From Xylocopa sonorina (lineage: Eukaryota > Arthropoda > Insecta > Hymenoptera > Apidae), in assembly GCF_050948175.1 (NCBI RefSeq), contig NC_135203.1:868001-932000 (forward strand): a stretch of DNA of 64,000 nucleotides, written 5' to 3'. This document shows, piece by piece, positions 27,001 through 39,985 of this stretch; the stretch's first letter is position 1, and the number at the start of each line of letters is the position of its first letter. Position numbers and translations under genes: made by a program. The notes beneath the pieces were generated by a model that worked only from the letters and a program-made list of their open reading frames with translations, searched no databases and was not told the origin of the DNA.

Positions 27001-28450
27001 TAATACAAGACAAATCAAGTGAAACAACAGGTTAGAAAACCAGAATCGTGCGACAGAATTGATCGACGCTCTCAATATGCGACTCTAAAATAACAATTTT
27101 TTACCACAGTATATTTATACTACTTATTTGGTTGATCGAAAAATAAAAACGATTGCCATCTGACATCGTTCGCATCGAAAATGCTGGCCAGACATTCGCT
27201 AGCATTTCGTATCGATAAATGAAGTTTCGAGCGTTTCCACGTTGGCGCTTCTGTCCACTGCGATTTACGCAAATCCTCGTATAGGCATATAACGAATCGT
27301 AATACTGCTGCGAATCCAATAAAGGATTTACGACAGCTTAGACAGGTGTATGGATAAACAGACAAGACTCGTCCGCGAGTCACGCGAGGAACATGTTTGA
27401 GGTTCGACGGAGCCTCGTTTTTAAAAGTTCCGCTGTTATTGTTGGTTCCGAGCCAACGAAAGTAATGCGCGGCATGACGCAAATACATCAACTCTACCGT
27501 CGCTATTCGCCCTCCCTTTCAGCCTTTTCACTCGTCTCGCTTTCGAGAAACGTGACGAATTGAGCATGATGATGGAATTATTCTAGTCCTACAGAACGGT
27601 TTATTTTCTCGTGATTACATAGATCTGTGGAATTTTCGAACCCTTCCCATAGAGATTTAAAAATCGTTCTTTCCACTGTCTGTTTAAAAATTTTATTCTT
27701 CCCTTTCTATTTTGAATTTTGATTTTTTACCTTCTGCTTAGTTTCTTTCTAAGGAATTTTTTATGATTTTTAAGGGACTTTTGATTTTATACAAGAGTGA
27801 TACTTTTCAGGTATTAATTCTTTCGTTATATGATCATAGATAAATGGTACGGTTGAATAAAAGTTTGCGCACTGACTAGTGGCGCCAGCTAACAAGAACC
27901 CTGAAAATGAGTACAGCTATGCATATTTCGACTGATTTCTACTGCCATCTGCTAAGTTTCCTCCCATAATCTGATTTTTCTCATTTCTTCCAACATGCTT
28001 TGATCTATTTCCAAAATATCACTAATCTAAATTTTTATTACTCTAATCATTGCTAAAAGTAATGGCAAAAAATCATCTATTACTTTTTAAGGGTCCATAG
28101 TTAAATAGTTAAGTTTGATTGCGATTGTAAAAAAGAACTCAAATGCTCGCGGACGATCGGCGTATATAAATTTTCGTCCAAAGTAAACAGCCAAAGTAGC
28201 AGATTGATTGAAGACGGCTTCGGTTAATTTGTAGCTTACGCTCTTCGTGTCAATAAAAATTAGAAATTATGTATGCAAGTTTCAAACAAAAGTTATCATG
28301 ATATTGCATTTTTCTCGGTTCAAACAAATGAATTTCAAAAGTTCGCATAAAAGAAATTAATTTAATTATTATGATAACCGAACGATAACCAATATATCCG
28401 TAACGAATTAATATTAAACCTCAAAATGTTGGAAATTTTCGAAAGTTGCG

Positions 28451-28482
28451 TATATAAAATGCTATCCGCTGCAACAAAGTTC
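28451..28482 (+). promoter_or_regulatory. Orphan core promoter: TATA box plus initiator
   Basis: TATATAAAA at 28451 is followed by TTCAGGA with the putative +1 A at 28483, 32 bases downstream, which is the standard TATA-to-start spacing in insects. A 33-base leader then reaches an ATG at 28516, which opens only ten codons (MNFAFIFLDY, stop). The canonical polyadenylation signal AATAAATAAA lies at 28673. A second TATATAAA at 28163 is followed by AATAAA near 28250. These signals are suggestive but could be coincidental in AT-rich DNA. Confidence 0.3.
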
Positions 28483-30663
28483 AGGATCAATCGAAACTTC
28501 GTAAACTAACCAGCAATGAACTTTGCTTTCATTTTCTTGGATTATTGAAGTTCTTCCTCGAGTTTTATGGCGGCTGGAGAGCCGGAAGTTGGACGCATTG
28601 CTCCGGTTGCATCACGTTCGCCAATTTGGCTTTGGAACCGAAACACCGATACTGCGGCTTTCGTCTTACGTAAATAAATAAAGCCCCTATATTCCCGTGG
28701 GATTTCAGTTAAGAACCGTGCACTTCGCCAGCATTCATTAGCAAAGGAAATTCTGCGTGAAACGTCTAGAAAAGTAACCATCTCTGCCGCACTTTTTTAA
28801 CACGTGCAACGCTATAAGAATTGGAGAATTCGAAATATGTCTGAACGCAACGCTCTGACGAATCGTTTCAGATGTTCATATTAAAAGCAAATTCCAGTTT
28901 TTCTACATAAAAATTTTCGGTTTACTCGAAAAATGAGATTTCATACAAAATTGAAGTGCTTCATGCGAAATGTGCAGCAAATTAATATTCAATTTCCTAG
29001 AAATGTTGTATTATTCTTTTTAGCGTGAAATACTACGTTATATATTTCTTGAAAAATAAAATATTCAAGTACTTCTAATAAAAACCCATTTGTTATATTG
29101 TTGCCTATTATTATTGAAAGATATATTCATTCACCACTGTATTATATTTTCAGTTGCATTTACAGATCTATAAATTGACAGAATAAATTTCCTATAATTT
29201 AATACTGTTTTCATTTGATTGGATAAATTTGCTATCCAGCAAACGAATTGTGGAACCACAGAAAAGGCCGATAATGAACAATACGACTGTGCGCCAAATC
29301 TTTTTGTTACCAACCGTATCTATACATATTCTTGAAGAGTACAAAGCTTTCTGTATCGAAGATATTAGGCCATATTTCAGTCTTCTAAAAGGAACGTCTT
29401 CTTCTATTTCAATTTCCAATTACTCCGTAAAAAAACAGAAAAACGGGAAATAAAATGCACAAAGTCAACTCATTAATATGAAATCATCTGATGAAATTGA
29501 TTGGAACAGTTGCAATACGAAAGAAGTTACACGCCTCTTCCTTTGCTCCTTTTTTTGCTTTTCTGCACTTGTTTATCATGGATTCCGTCACGTATGCAAG
29601 TCTGATTTCTTAATGAATCGGTTTTAACGTACGCATGTACGATGATCACGTGCGAACACGTATGCCAAAAAATATATTTGCGAATATTATATCGCAATGT
29701 TCTTTGAACCTTCTTTTATATAAGAAAGACAGTTTATCTCTAAAATGTTATACATTTATTTTTAATAACGCTGTAATTCACTCATCAAACATTCTCGAAA
29801 TTATGCATTCTCTTATTTTCACAAATGTTAGAAATTTTCAATTTTTAAATTCCACTCCGGAGTCCTCTAGTGCAAACGGTTGAAATCGATATATCGAAGT
29901 TTTTTGTTTTACAAATGTTGATTTAAGTGTGTTAAACTTATCACTAAACATTTCTATGTAAACGTACGAGAGAGAAATATTTCCAAACAACATCGAATCA
30001 TGCAATATCTTAGTAAATAATGAATTTTTAATCAGTAGGCATCGCTGTTACACAAAGGTGGGATTGCGTAACCAGGATTTATAGTCGTGGCTCTCGATAT
30101 ACGATGCTAACGAGCTTACACTTGATTCGAGGGGTTCTCACCGCCCGAAAATTACACATTTTACGTGATTATACGTTGGAATATCAAATATGATATATTC
30201 TACTCAGTCTTAGCCTTCTTTCGGTTTCTTTTAAAGTATTCGCAACAAATACGTAAATTCATATTACACTGGTTAATCGTAAATACTAAATTCCATAAAA
30301 ACGAAAAATTGAATGTTGTAGAGAAAAAAAGAAAGTGAAAGAATCTTTAGCAAAATTTTCAATATTCGTAACGCACACTGAGTTGGCAAGAAAACGTTCG
30401 ATTTCGGTACGAAAGGGAGAACGCAATGTCGCAGGGCAGACGTAACAAGATCGACTTGAGAACGTTTGTCGGTCCTTGGGGCCTAAAACCCTAGAAATTC
30501 GCCTAATACATGCCGCATTGGCTTCCTTATAAAGCTTCCGGTTTTCACTACCAAGGTCTGCAGTTCGAGGAAAAGCTGTTCGACGAACAACCTGTAGGTG
30601 AGCGTTCCAGGGTCTGCGTTCTCCCCTCGTTACGTGCCACGTGCAGGACAAAGGGCGCACGAG

Positions 30664-30668
30664 TCAGT
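30664..30668 (+). promoter_or_regulatory. Candidate initiator (TCAGT) for the receptor-like gene
   Basis: TCAGT, the arthropod initiator core, sits at the end of a GC-richer block (30500-30660) about 400 bases before the start codon at 31066. No TATA box is evident. If used, the leader would include the whole (AG)n(GGA)n tract. This is weak evidence based only on motif and position. Confidence 0.25.
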
Positions 30669-30860
30669 AAGGAAGACAAATCGAAGCGTAAATATCAATT
30701 TATGCTAAGAAATTTGAAAAGAGTGTTTCTTTTAATTTTCAATTAATTCTTATCGAGTGAAATAGTTGCTAAAAACAAAGAGAAGAGCTACCGAGACAAC
30801 GATCATTCGAAGGAGGAGTATTGAAAGCGAAGTGATGCTCCAGTGAAACATTTGAAGACG

Positions 30861-31064
<204 letters not shown>

Positions 31065-31065
31065 A

Positions 31066-34000
31066 ATGGGCAATCTGCGAGGTTTCCTGGTGATTATCGG
31101 CATAACCTGCATGTGTATCTGCGGAGGGAAAACCGAATGCGGAAGTCGCGCCCAGATTTCGGTACTGACCAGCATCCATGACGATCCGTCTTGCAAGAAG
31201 CTCTCAGCCAGAGGCGTACTGTTATACGAAGCTGCAAAACTACTCGCGGAGATCCACAACAACAAGACAAGCGGCCACGACATCGGTAAACGAGCACGAA
31301 TGGTTCTAAATTTTATAACATGCGTTACACTTTAAACTGCAACACTCAATATTTACTTTTTACAGAATTGAATACATATGTATTTGTTGCGAGTGCTTAG
31401 AGTATATATTTCATTTTTGAGCATTTCTTTTCTCAGTAAGAAAGTCATGCCTCTTTTTCTTCATCTTCATCTTCATCTTCTTCTTCTTCTTCTTCTTCTT
31501 CTTTTTCTTTTTCTTTTTCGTCTTCTTTCTCAGCCATTTTACTTTATTTTCGCGTTCTACGTTTAAAAATAATTGGATAAACATGGAAATTTAACGTGAA
31601 AAGCAGGATTTTTCTGCCGATCGAAAAGGTAGATAAAAGAAGGAGGAAAAATCAGAAGTGAAAAGAATGAAAAGGGAATGGTGTCAAGGAAACATTCCTG
31701 ATACTTGACCAAGCAGAATAAATTAGATATTGATATGTAATACCTTGATTTCCACGGTCTTGGGTAACGCCTGCCTACAAATGAATTATCCTGCGATTTT
31801 TCGACGTTTACCTCTCCTTCGTAGTTGATCACTCGATGGAGTTTTTCGTCTATTACAAATCTTTGCAAATTACCACGAAAATTCTAACTTTATTTAACAT
31901 TTCCAAATTTTCAATTGTTCGAAGAATTAACAAATTTTTATATACACCAAACTAGCACGCGTCACACGTGTGCGATGCCACTTATACTTTATAAGCCTGT
32001 TGGATTGTTTAATTAACATTCTTTATTAACAGATGTTGTATTATAAAAATTTGAAACTTGATCAGCGAGAATAAATTATGGATAAGTTAGACGATAAATT
32101 ATACAGAGCTACTCTAATTTTTAATTCAACTTGTCCAGTCGAAATGTAATTTTTAATTTAATTAAACGATTTTAATATGATTTCTATTGTTTCGTAGAGG
32201 TGACTGTTGTGGATACGTGCGGCAGCATAGCTGGCTCCCTGAAAGCGGCGATGAAGGCTCTCGTGGAGGCAGACATGAACTGTTTACAACCACCTTATTA
32301 CCTAGGTAAGCCTACCAACGTGGTGCATCAGCCACAAAACTGGTTTGCATGAAAAATTCAGACAACCCTAACCTACCACTAACGCGCAAACGTCCTCCTC
32401 GGTTTCCATTGCTCCAACCCTTTGACCCCTTGACTTATTCAGCGTCTATCCACTCACTCTACTTTTAACAACCAAATCGTAAAGTGGCGGGCAAAGAATT
32501 TTCAACTACGTTTTCAACTATTCTTCACGTTCCACTTTTTTATTTTTATAGTAACAATATATTCGCTATTCTAATAATTGTACGAGAGCATCTCTACCCT
32601 TCTGATGATGATCATCTTTAACCCATGCGAGACGAGGCATTTTTTGCATATATTTATTGAATCAAGTGAAGAATCTATTTATTGAAGCAAGTGATACAGG
32701 ATTATACAGAATAGGTAGATTTTGCGAATACCAAATGCCAAATATTTATCGTTAAACGAGTCGTGTGTATGGATCTGTTATCGTTTGCTGAATAAATGCC
32801 AATGCTCTGTGAATTACAAATGTCGAAATCGTTTCGATTCATTGAGGATAAACATTGTGTTAGCGCAACATTTTATTCCACAACGACAGCCGTCAATGAA
32901 ATAATAATTAATTTTCGTTACGTATCTGTGTGTCTGTGTGCAATGACACGAGCAAAACGACGACACAATATGTAAATACGACATGATACTGTCAAATGTG
33001 TAATTCATGATATGGAATTTTTGCAAAACGATATACAGTCGGTATCTATAAAACTTATTTCAAATAACTTCTACATCTTTTTTTAGAGACGTTTATAAAT
33101 TTCACAATTTTTACGAAATGTAAAACAGGACAAGCATCGAAAAATGTAAGAATGTGTAGATTTTTTATAGTTTTGCACTATTATGGACCTTGTATATTAC
33201 GATATTTCTTGAAAAGAGAGGATATACTTCATCCACTTGGGCAAGAATAGCCTTTCTTTGTGTTACATCGTGCCACTTCGTTCTACAGGAATTATTGGCC
33301 CGGACAGTGCGACAAATGCGGAAGCCGTACAGAAGATAACTTCAGTGCTGAAAGTACCGCACATCGTGAGACGAGAATCGAGTTCCCCGTACCTTCATCA
33401 TCTCCTGAAGGAAACCGACTCTTATCTGGTCCAGGTGATTATTCTATACATAAATTCAGTAATAAATACATATTCGATAAAAATAAAAATGAACAATTTA
33501 TTTTAATATTGTACTAGTTTTCCGTTAATTGATATATAATAATCGCAGTATCACCTTAAATGGTAGCTCGTGTTAAAATTAATAAGAGAGATTAAATTTA
33601 TTTGTGAAATTTAATGCTGATCGCAGGTTTCTCAAGATTAAAGGAAGCAATAACTCAAATACGATTCACTGGATGTAATGAAAAAAACTGACAGTCGAAT
33701 TAGGATGATATATAGCTCCATATAGCTCCGTGGTCATTTATTTCCAGCTAATCCAATGTTTAATTCGCGAAACAGATCGGAGCGTTTTCTTTTCCAGGGA
33801 ACATTGAAAGTGATAGAAGAACTGAAGTGGAAGTCGTTCTCACTGGTGGCGAACGCCGACGAGGATAGAGAAGACGATGCTCAAAACATCGCTAAAAAAC
33901 TAACGATATCTGCGATACAGAAGGGTCTCTGCGTTTTGGTCTCCGACGGTGATGATGACGGTAAAGGACTACGCTTATATTAAAGACTATAGATAAGTTT

Positions 34001-37000
34001 ACTCGTATAACGAAAAACACGATAGAGAGTTTTTGTTAAGTTTGGTAGTTATTGATTTTACAATTTTTGGTAGAATTCAGACGATTAGAACACTGAAAAC
34101 ATGACAAAACTGATTTCAGATTTAACTACGCATATCGTCCACATTGGAATACCGGAGAACGGACTCTTTGGTAAATCCGTGAACGCGACCATTCTAGTAG
34201 TAAGCGAGGGACGTCTCGAGGAATATCTGAACCGCATAAACACAACGAATAATATACTGCTCCTAGAGGATTCCAGGTAACAGTGCAATATTTCTATTTC
34301 CTTCAACACTCATTTTTTTAATCATGATTATATCGCGCAACCAAACCATCGCCTACTCCATTGATTAGCAATTTCTAATATTGAACGACTGAATCAGGAA
34401 TCACCTATACAGTTTAATTGAATTAGTCCACCGTAATTGGAAGCATCGATCCGGCATATCAGATTTTACACGAAGATAAATAAATACAAGATAGCATAAT
34501 TTACAAAGTAATTGAACGATTGATTAAATTCAAAAAGCAAGCAATAAAATAACAGAAACAGGTCACAGCTAGTGAAGACAATTCACACATTTACATATAC
34601 TTACACATTTAAACTATCAATTTGTTTTTCACACTAGCGACTAGCTAACAAATTCTAACGGTATTACCATTTCTTTGCATTACTGCGTTTCCCTTCTTTT
34701 TTCGTCTCGTTCCATTTCATACTTTCGATAACGCCAACGCCCCAAGGTTGTCTGACGCGATCGCTCGCGCTAAGAAAACGCCTATTCCTCCCCTACGCCG
34801 AACGTTGAATCGCCGACGACATTGGCTTCGACCCTTAATGTCCAATTCGTCCAGACCCTCATCGGTTTTCGGTCGACCCGAGCAACGACTGTCGAGAAAC
34901 CCTGATATCCCGTTGTTTCGTCGATCCTCGAAATTTACAAGCATAAGCATTTACAAGAATCGACCCTAAAACGTCTGAAATCACCGGCGACGTCCCCTTG
35001 GTTTATTAAACTAATTACGATGGTGATTGTATAAAATTTAAGAAGACATTTAGAGAAGAAATAGCAATTTCAATTATGATGCCGACTCATCGAATATTAT
35101 ACATTGAATATTTATTAAAATTCTAATTAAGATGTTGTTTGAAGCATTTTTGGAAGCTCATTCGATTTGTAGCATCCCGAATCTCTTTGTAAATTTGTAT
35201 CCTACATTATTTAGTGATTTATTATACACACTCTAATTACATAAACTGATTGATTAAATCGATCTTCGAAACCTTATTTCAGGATCGTGACTATTATAAC
35301 AGTAGCTAAGCCTGAGCGCATCGTAATTAGCAATAAATCAATTGTTGCGCAACATTCGTCTATTGATATAACCCTTCCTTTCCTCTGCCTATTATCGTGA
35401 CAACGGAAGCCTTATATATTAATCCCCGATTCACGCAAACGCACGTACGGAAGAGCTAACAGATTAGTTTCCAAATTGTATTTAACAAATTTTGTTTCAT
35501 AACTGTATGCATCATGACTTGCTCTGAGAATGCAATTTTCATGTAAAGCAAACCGAATCGAACTGATTTATATTTTATTTGGTTCTTAGGGCGCGGTATC
35601 CATATAACGCAGTACGAATTAACATGGTTTCTACCAGGTTAAATCTGACGTTTCTTTTAGTGCGGTACAAATTAATCACGTTATAATCACATAATTATAA
35701 AACGATAAAAAATTTAATATATTTTGTCTGGTTCATGAAGTTCAGTACATAGTTATTAAAATATATTTTACAATCATTGTATCTACGAGCATCTATTTTT
35801 AAATATTGATTATTCTTTCTCCGCGTATATTTCGATTACGTTTCGCATAATTCGAAATACTAACAACCTGGTTATGACTGGATCTGATCGTTGGAAAAAG
35901 TTTTTCAAACAAATTGGAGGACTAGACTATTTTTTGTAACCGAGTTTGCTACGAACCGTTTCTGACACAATACCAGTCGTGTAACCAACAAGAAACCGAA
36001 CTTTAAACGAATGAGAGCGTAACGATGGAAAATCGTTGAACCTATAACTTGTGTTTCATAAAGATTGTGACACAGTGGAGAGTGGAAATATTGTTCGACT
36101 GGTCTTTTCAACGATTTAACTGCCGGAACTGCGCGAAAACAATATGAATTTTTTCAGTCGAACATCTCACAATCTTCTCCTCTAGAACGAGTCACACTTC
36201 TTGCGGAACATTATTCGCTGCGTTCCTCTGATGTTTCTCACTCTGCAATTAGGCGAATCGCTTGGAAGTTTCCATGATAATCGATTATTAATAATTAACT
36301 ATTACATTGAAATATTTTCTAATACGTAAAGAATTGTGATTTTTATGCATTTTTGCTGCTAATCAAAGCGAATCGACCGTTAGCTATTGAACAGAAATGC
36401 GCAATCTATATTCCATCGAGCAGGTATATATATATACGTAGGTATATAATTCTCATGAAATCTTTTATCGAGCAAGTAACGTGTATATGAAATCGTATAG
36501 AAAAACTTAATCCTTTGCACTCCGAATTATTCTCCAATTTTGTTGCCAGCTATACCCCCTATTATTTAAAGTGTTTTATTTGAAACTTATTTCAAAGGAG
36601 ACTTCCTTCTTATATTTATGAAACTTTCATTTGTTTCTCTTTTTTATTTACTGATGTAGTCAATCACATTCGACATGAGGAGTGTAAAGGGTTAATCAGC
36701 AATTTACTAATATTATTCATTATTCATGTTCAGTTCCGAATGTCCGAACGCGAAGTCACTAATGATTGTTAAATTTCTATTACGTTTTTAAAAACCGTCC
36801 AACAAAATTTCTAAACGCTATGTTGTCGCAATATTTATTTACGTCGCGATTAAATGAGAATTCCACGAACGGAAAAGCGATTGTTTCTTAGTCTCGCAGA
36901 AATCTGCCCAGTAACGCTTACCTTCGCGCGTTAAACGCGATTGCCTCACCGAGGCGCGCTTCAAATTATCATTAAGCGCAATTTTTGTTCGTTATTCATG

Positions 37001-39466
37001 GAAACAAAGCCTAATCGTGCAATTAACAGAGACATCGTGGATCACGCGTGCAATTGTTAACACGTGATTAGAAAAGTTCATTAACACATACCTAACATTT
37101 TCCTTGTTATTTAAATATTACCGCTATTTTATTAAATTTTCTTCTATCTCTCGTTTTCTAATCTCGTTCAATGAATTTTAACGTATTTACTAAATACATT
37201 GATCACCAATAATTACAACTGTGAGTGACTGTGATCAGAAATGAACCGGCCATTCAAATCTAGTATCGTAGCGTTCTCTAAACATGCTAAGTTTTTGCTT
37301 CTTTACTTATAATATCTGTAATAGATGCGATCGTTAGAATTCAAGGAAATAACCGTGAATTCGTATGCCTATTGCCACAGTCGATTACAACAAATCTAAC
37401 ATTACCTAACTTATGTTTAATCACAGCCGACTGAGGAACGTTTAAAGTGTCGGAAAGTAAAGTGTCAAGAAGCCTGATTCGATCCAATGAATTTTCAGGA
37501 ATGAGTTCGCGGGGTTGGAGGCACGAGTCGAGAAATCGAAATGGTGGCCCAACAAGGACAGTAGCAAGTACGATACCGAGGAATTGGCGGAAGTCAGATG
37601 GCTCGAGAACGCGATAAAGGTGTACACGAGGGCATTGGACACGCTGTGGTGAGCATGAACATTCGCCTGGCTGGTCAATCATACGTTCCCACACCGAAGT
37701 AACACGAAATTGTCGATACTAAATCTTTCCAACAGGATTCTATTCTGGTTATCTGGCTTTAAATATTTTTAATAATTATGCAAAGTAGATATAGCGAAAT
37801 TACTAAGAACTAATAAACAATTACGTTCAGTGGGAGAAGGCATTGTAATTACAGTTCATAAAACCAAATACTTTATGGGATCCGATAGCATAAATATGCA
37901 TTACAAGGTAATCTATCATTTTCTTCGTATGAACTGGGATTCGCTTATCTATATGACAATATTATGAAAGTTTATCTGACTGCTTGTTCTCTAATACACG
38001 TTCGATAATATCCAAGTTTCAAATGACCAAAAATCAAATACAGTGGTGTATACGTATACGTCGATATACATCTGCTTCGGAATACGTTCTGCTTGGACGT
38101 GACAGATTTTGCTCGGTATACGATTTCTGTTTGGTACGGGACATAAAACTTTTACTCGATTTTACGCTATTTTTAAAGAATTATCTGAAAGGAAATATTA
38201 AATTAACTGACCGATCATAGAAGTAAGGATATCATATAACGAAACACAACAGCAAAATAGGAGACAATGAGATTTATTATCATTAAATTACATTTATATT
38301 TTATAACCCAAGTGATGTTGATTCTGCAATATGGAAATGAGCTTGGAGGTATAATAGAAAGAAATACAAAAAATTGACAAATTTCGATTAGGAAGTTGGA
38401 AAATTGTAGGAATTTGATTTAGGAATTTAAAGCTTTTATATCTCTGAAAATTAAATATATTGAGAATATGAAAATTTAAAGATCTGAGAATCTTTTTTCT
38501 GTCTGCTATGTCCATACATCAGGAATAGATTTTAAAAAGTCGTATACCGAGGTAATACCATAAATCGTAATTACTTGTCACGATCGTTCTGTCGTAATCG
38601 AAGGGAATTTTCGAGCGTGGAGGAATAACGTTTCCAATGTACGCAGTAAAAAGAAAAAGTGCAAGAACCCGGTGAACGTCGTGGACTGGAACAACGTTCT
38701 GTCGAACGTTATCGCGGATCGCATCAAGGAATTGCTATCAGCCGTTTCATCGCTCGAACTGTCGATGAAAGCGAAGGCATCAGAACTGCAGACTATCGGC
38801 ACGATCACCATCCACAAGAACAAAGTGAGGCTACGCTGGGGTAACGACGAGGATGATGACGGAGGCGATGACAACGACGACGACGACAACGGCGACGGCG
38901 ACAAAGGCCACCGGAAAGATGACGCGGGTGATAAAGGCGAGATGCCCAAAGCCTTCGTGAAGTTAATCGTGAAGGAAAAGGGGACTCGAACCGATTGCGC
39001 TACCACGCCTAAGGAAATCAAGCTGCTGCATGAGGACGACGACGACGCCGCCCAAGTCCTCGTCTCCGAGGTGGATAACAGCGAGTGGTGGACCATGGTT
39101 AGTCGCTTCAACCATTACCTTACGCAATTTAAACGAATACGCTTTATGTGTATATTGATATCACCAATGCTGTAAACATTTCGTGAGAGAAGAAATTGAC
39201 ATTGATTATAACAATTTTAGGTTGGCACAGTGAGCGGCGTTGGAGTGGCCATGTTTGTCGTCGGAATTCTGGCTGTTTACATAGTCTGGACGAACATTCG
39301 AGGGCCGTCCGCACCGAAGAACGCTCGCATCGAGAGGGACACAAGTTTGAGAAGAATGGGCAGCGATAGAGAACCACCTGTCCGCAACCAAAGGCACGCC
39401 CGCGCCTTGCAGAGAAGAGACAGCAACAGGAGCATCAGGAGCACCATTTCCGAGAAGAGCGTTTGA
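31066..39466 (+). CDS. Single-pass membrane receptor with mGluR/ANF-type ligand-binding ectodomain (546 aa)
   Basis: Eight exons join in phase: 31066-31285, 32198-32305, 33289-33434, 33798-33960, 34120-34276, 37499-37648, 38647-39097 and 39221-39466. Residues 1 to about 21 are a signal peptide. Residues 25 to about 380 resemble lobes I and II of the type I periplasmic-binding fold of metabotropic glutamate and natriuretic-peptide receptors. The supporting motifs are VDTCGS, YLGIIGPDSATNAEAV, ESSSPYL, DSYLVQGTLKVIEELKWKSF and a following GLCVLVSD. A highly acidic Asp/Asn/Gly segment occupies about 381-405. One transmembrane helix lies at about 466-488 (VGTVSGVGVAMFVVGILAVY), followed by a basic, Arg/Ser-rich tail of about 58 residues. 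The cysteine-rich linker, 7TM bundle, kinase and cyclase domains are absent. Sequons are at NKT, NAT and NTT. The architecture resembles a natriuretic clearance receptor (NPR-C) in outline, but ligand and function are unknown. The start ATG has a good AAAATGG context. Confidence 0.8.
31452..31529 (+). repeat. (CTT)n/(CTTTTT)n polypyrimidine microsatellite in intron 1
   Basis: Units of CTTCAT are followed by about nine CTT and three CTTTTT units. The tract lies inside intron 1 of the receptor gene and gives a Leu-rich shadow frame. Confidence 0.9.
36507..36695. mobile_element. piggyBac-like MITE, 189 bp, best-preserved copy
   Basis: Inverted termini: left TTAATCCTTTGCACTCC, right (inverted) TTAACCCTTTACACTCC. 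TTAA is present at both ends, the piggyBac target site. The interior includes GTGTTTTATTTGAAACTTATT, also found in the copies at 5784, 14030 and 43240. It has no open frame and sits in intron 5 of the receptor gene (34277-37498). Confidence 0.75.
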
Positions 39467-39654
39467 TGGATTTACCATTCAGGCAAATCCACGATTAAAA
39501 CGAGTCGAACGTTTAACCGAATTGAGCATTCCTGGACCACGATTTCAACTTCGAAATAATTCATGTCAGTTCGAATCAAATTGTATTATTTTCTTGACAA
39601 TTTTGTAAATTGCAAACAAAAAAAAAATAATTCCTACTGTCTGACGCGATTAGG

Positions 39655-39985
39655 TTTGTTTCGAACTGATTCAAATTTGTTCGATACAAATTTTATTTGA
39701 ATGTTTTCATTCAATTTCGTCCTTGTCGTAGTTCGAATCAATTAGACAGATTTAATTGTATCCGCTCGAATTGAGCCAGTTCGGATTTTTAATTCGGTTC
39801 AACACAATTTGGACCGATACGGATCTGTTCAAAATTCGATTCGAATTAGTTGGAACGAATTCAAGCTCGTTCAATTCACTTTTAGCATCGTTTCGGACGC
39901 ATTAAAATTTGTTCAAAGTAATTCGAGTAGATTTGAATCTTCGATCTAATCAGTTACTTCCCACCGTGGTTTTACTTGTTTCGAA
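39655..39985 (+). repeat. Degenerate TTCGAATTRATT-type tandem repeat in probable 3' UTR
   Basis: Variants of a motif close to AATTTGTTCGAACTGATTC recur about every 20-25 bases, for example TTCGAATCAATTAGAC, CTCGAATTGAGC and ATTCGAATTAGTTGGAACG. The unit is strongly diverged, so this is an old repeat. Overlapping TTCGAA half-sites give it considerable self-complementarity. Confidence 0.55.

Larger units (their letters stand above)
18467..30660. other. Gene-poor region between the GPCR and the receptor gene
   Basis: No protein family is recognisable on either strand. The first 700 bases are relatively GC-rich and may hold the GPCR promoter and untranslated exons. A second GC-rich patch at 20830-21120 has short open frames on both strands without domain resemblance. 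The patch at 22020-22200 contains the short hairpin CTCGTTTC/GAAACGAG. The stretch also contains one miniature element, microsatellites and the TATA/initiator unit at 28451, listed separately. Confidence 0.5.

Noticed and set aside
30286..30660. 124-codon minus-strand frame
   Set aside because: No family resemblance. It overlaps the probable promoter of the plus-strand receptor gene and includes a Phe run from a poly-A/G tract.
38578..39111. 177-codon minus-strand Ser-rich frame
   Set aside because: It is a shadow of receptor exon 7, whose splice phases fit its neighbours.
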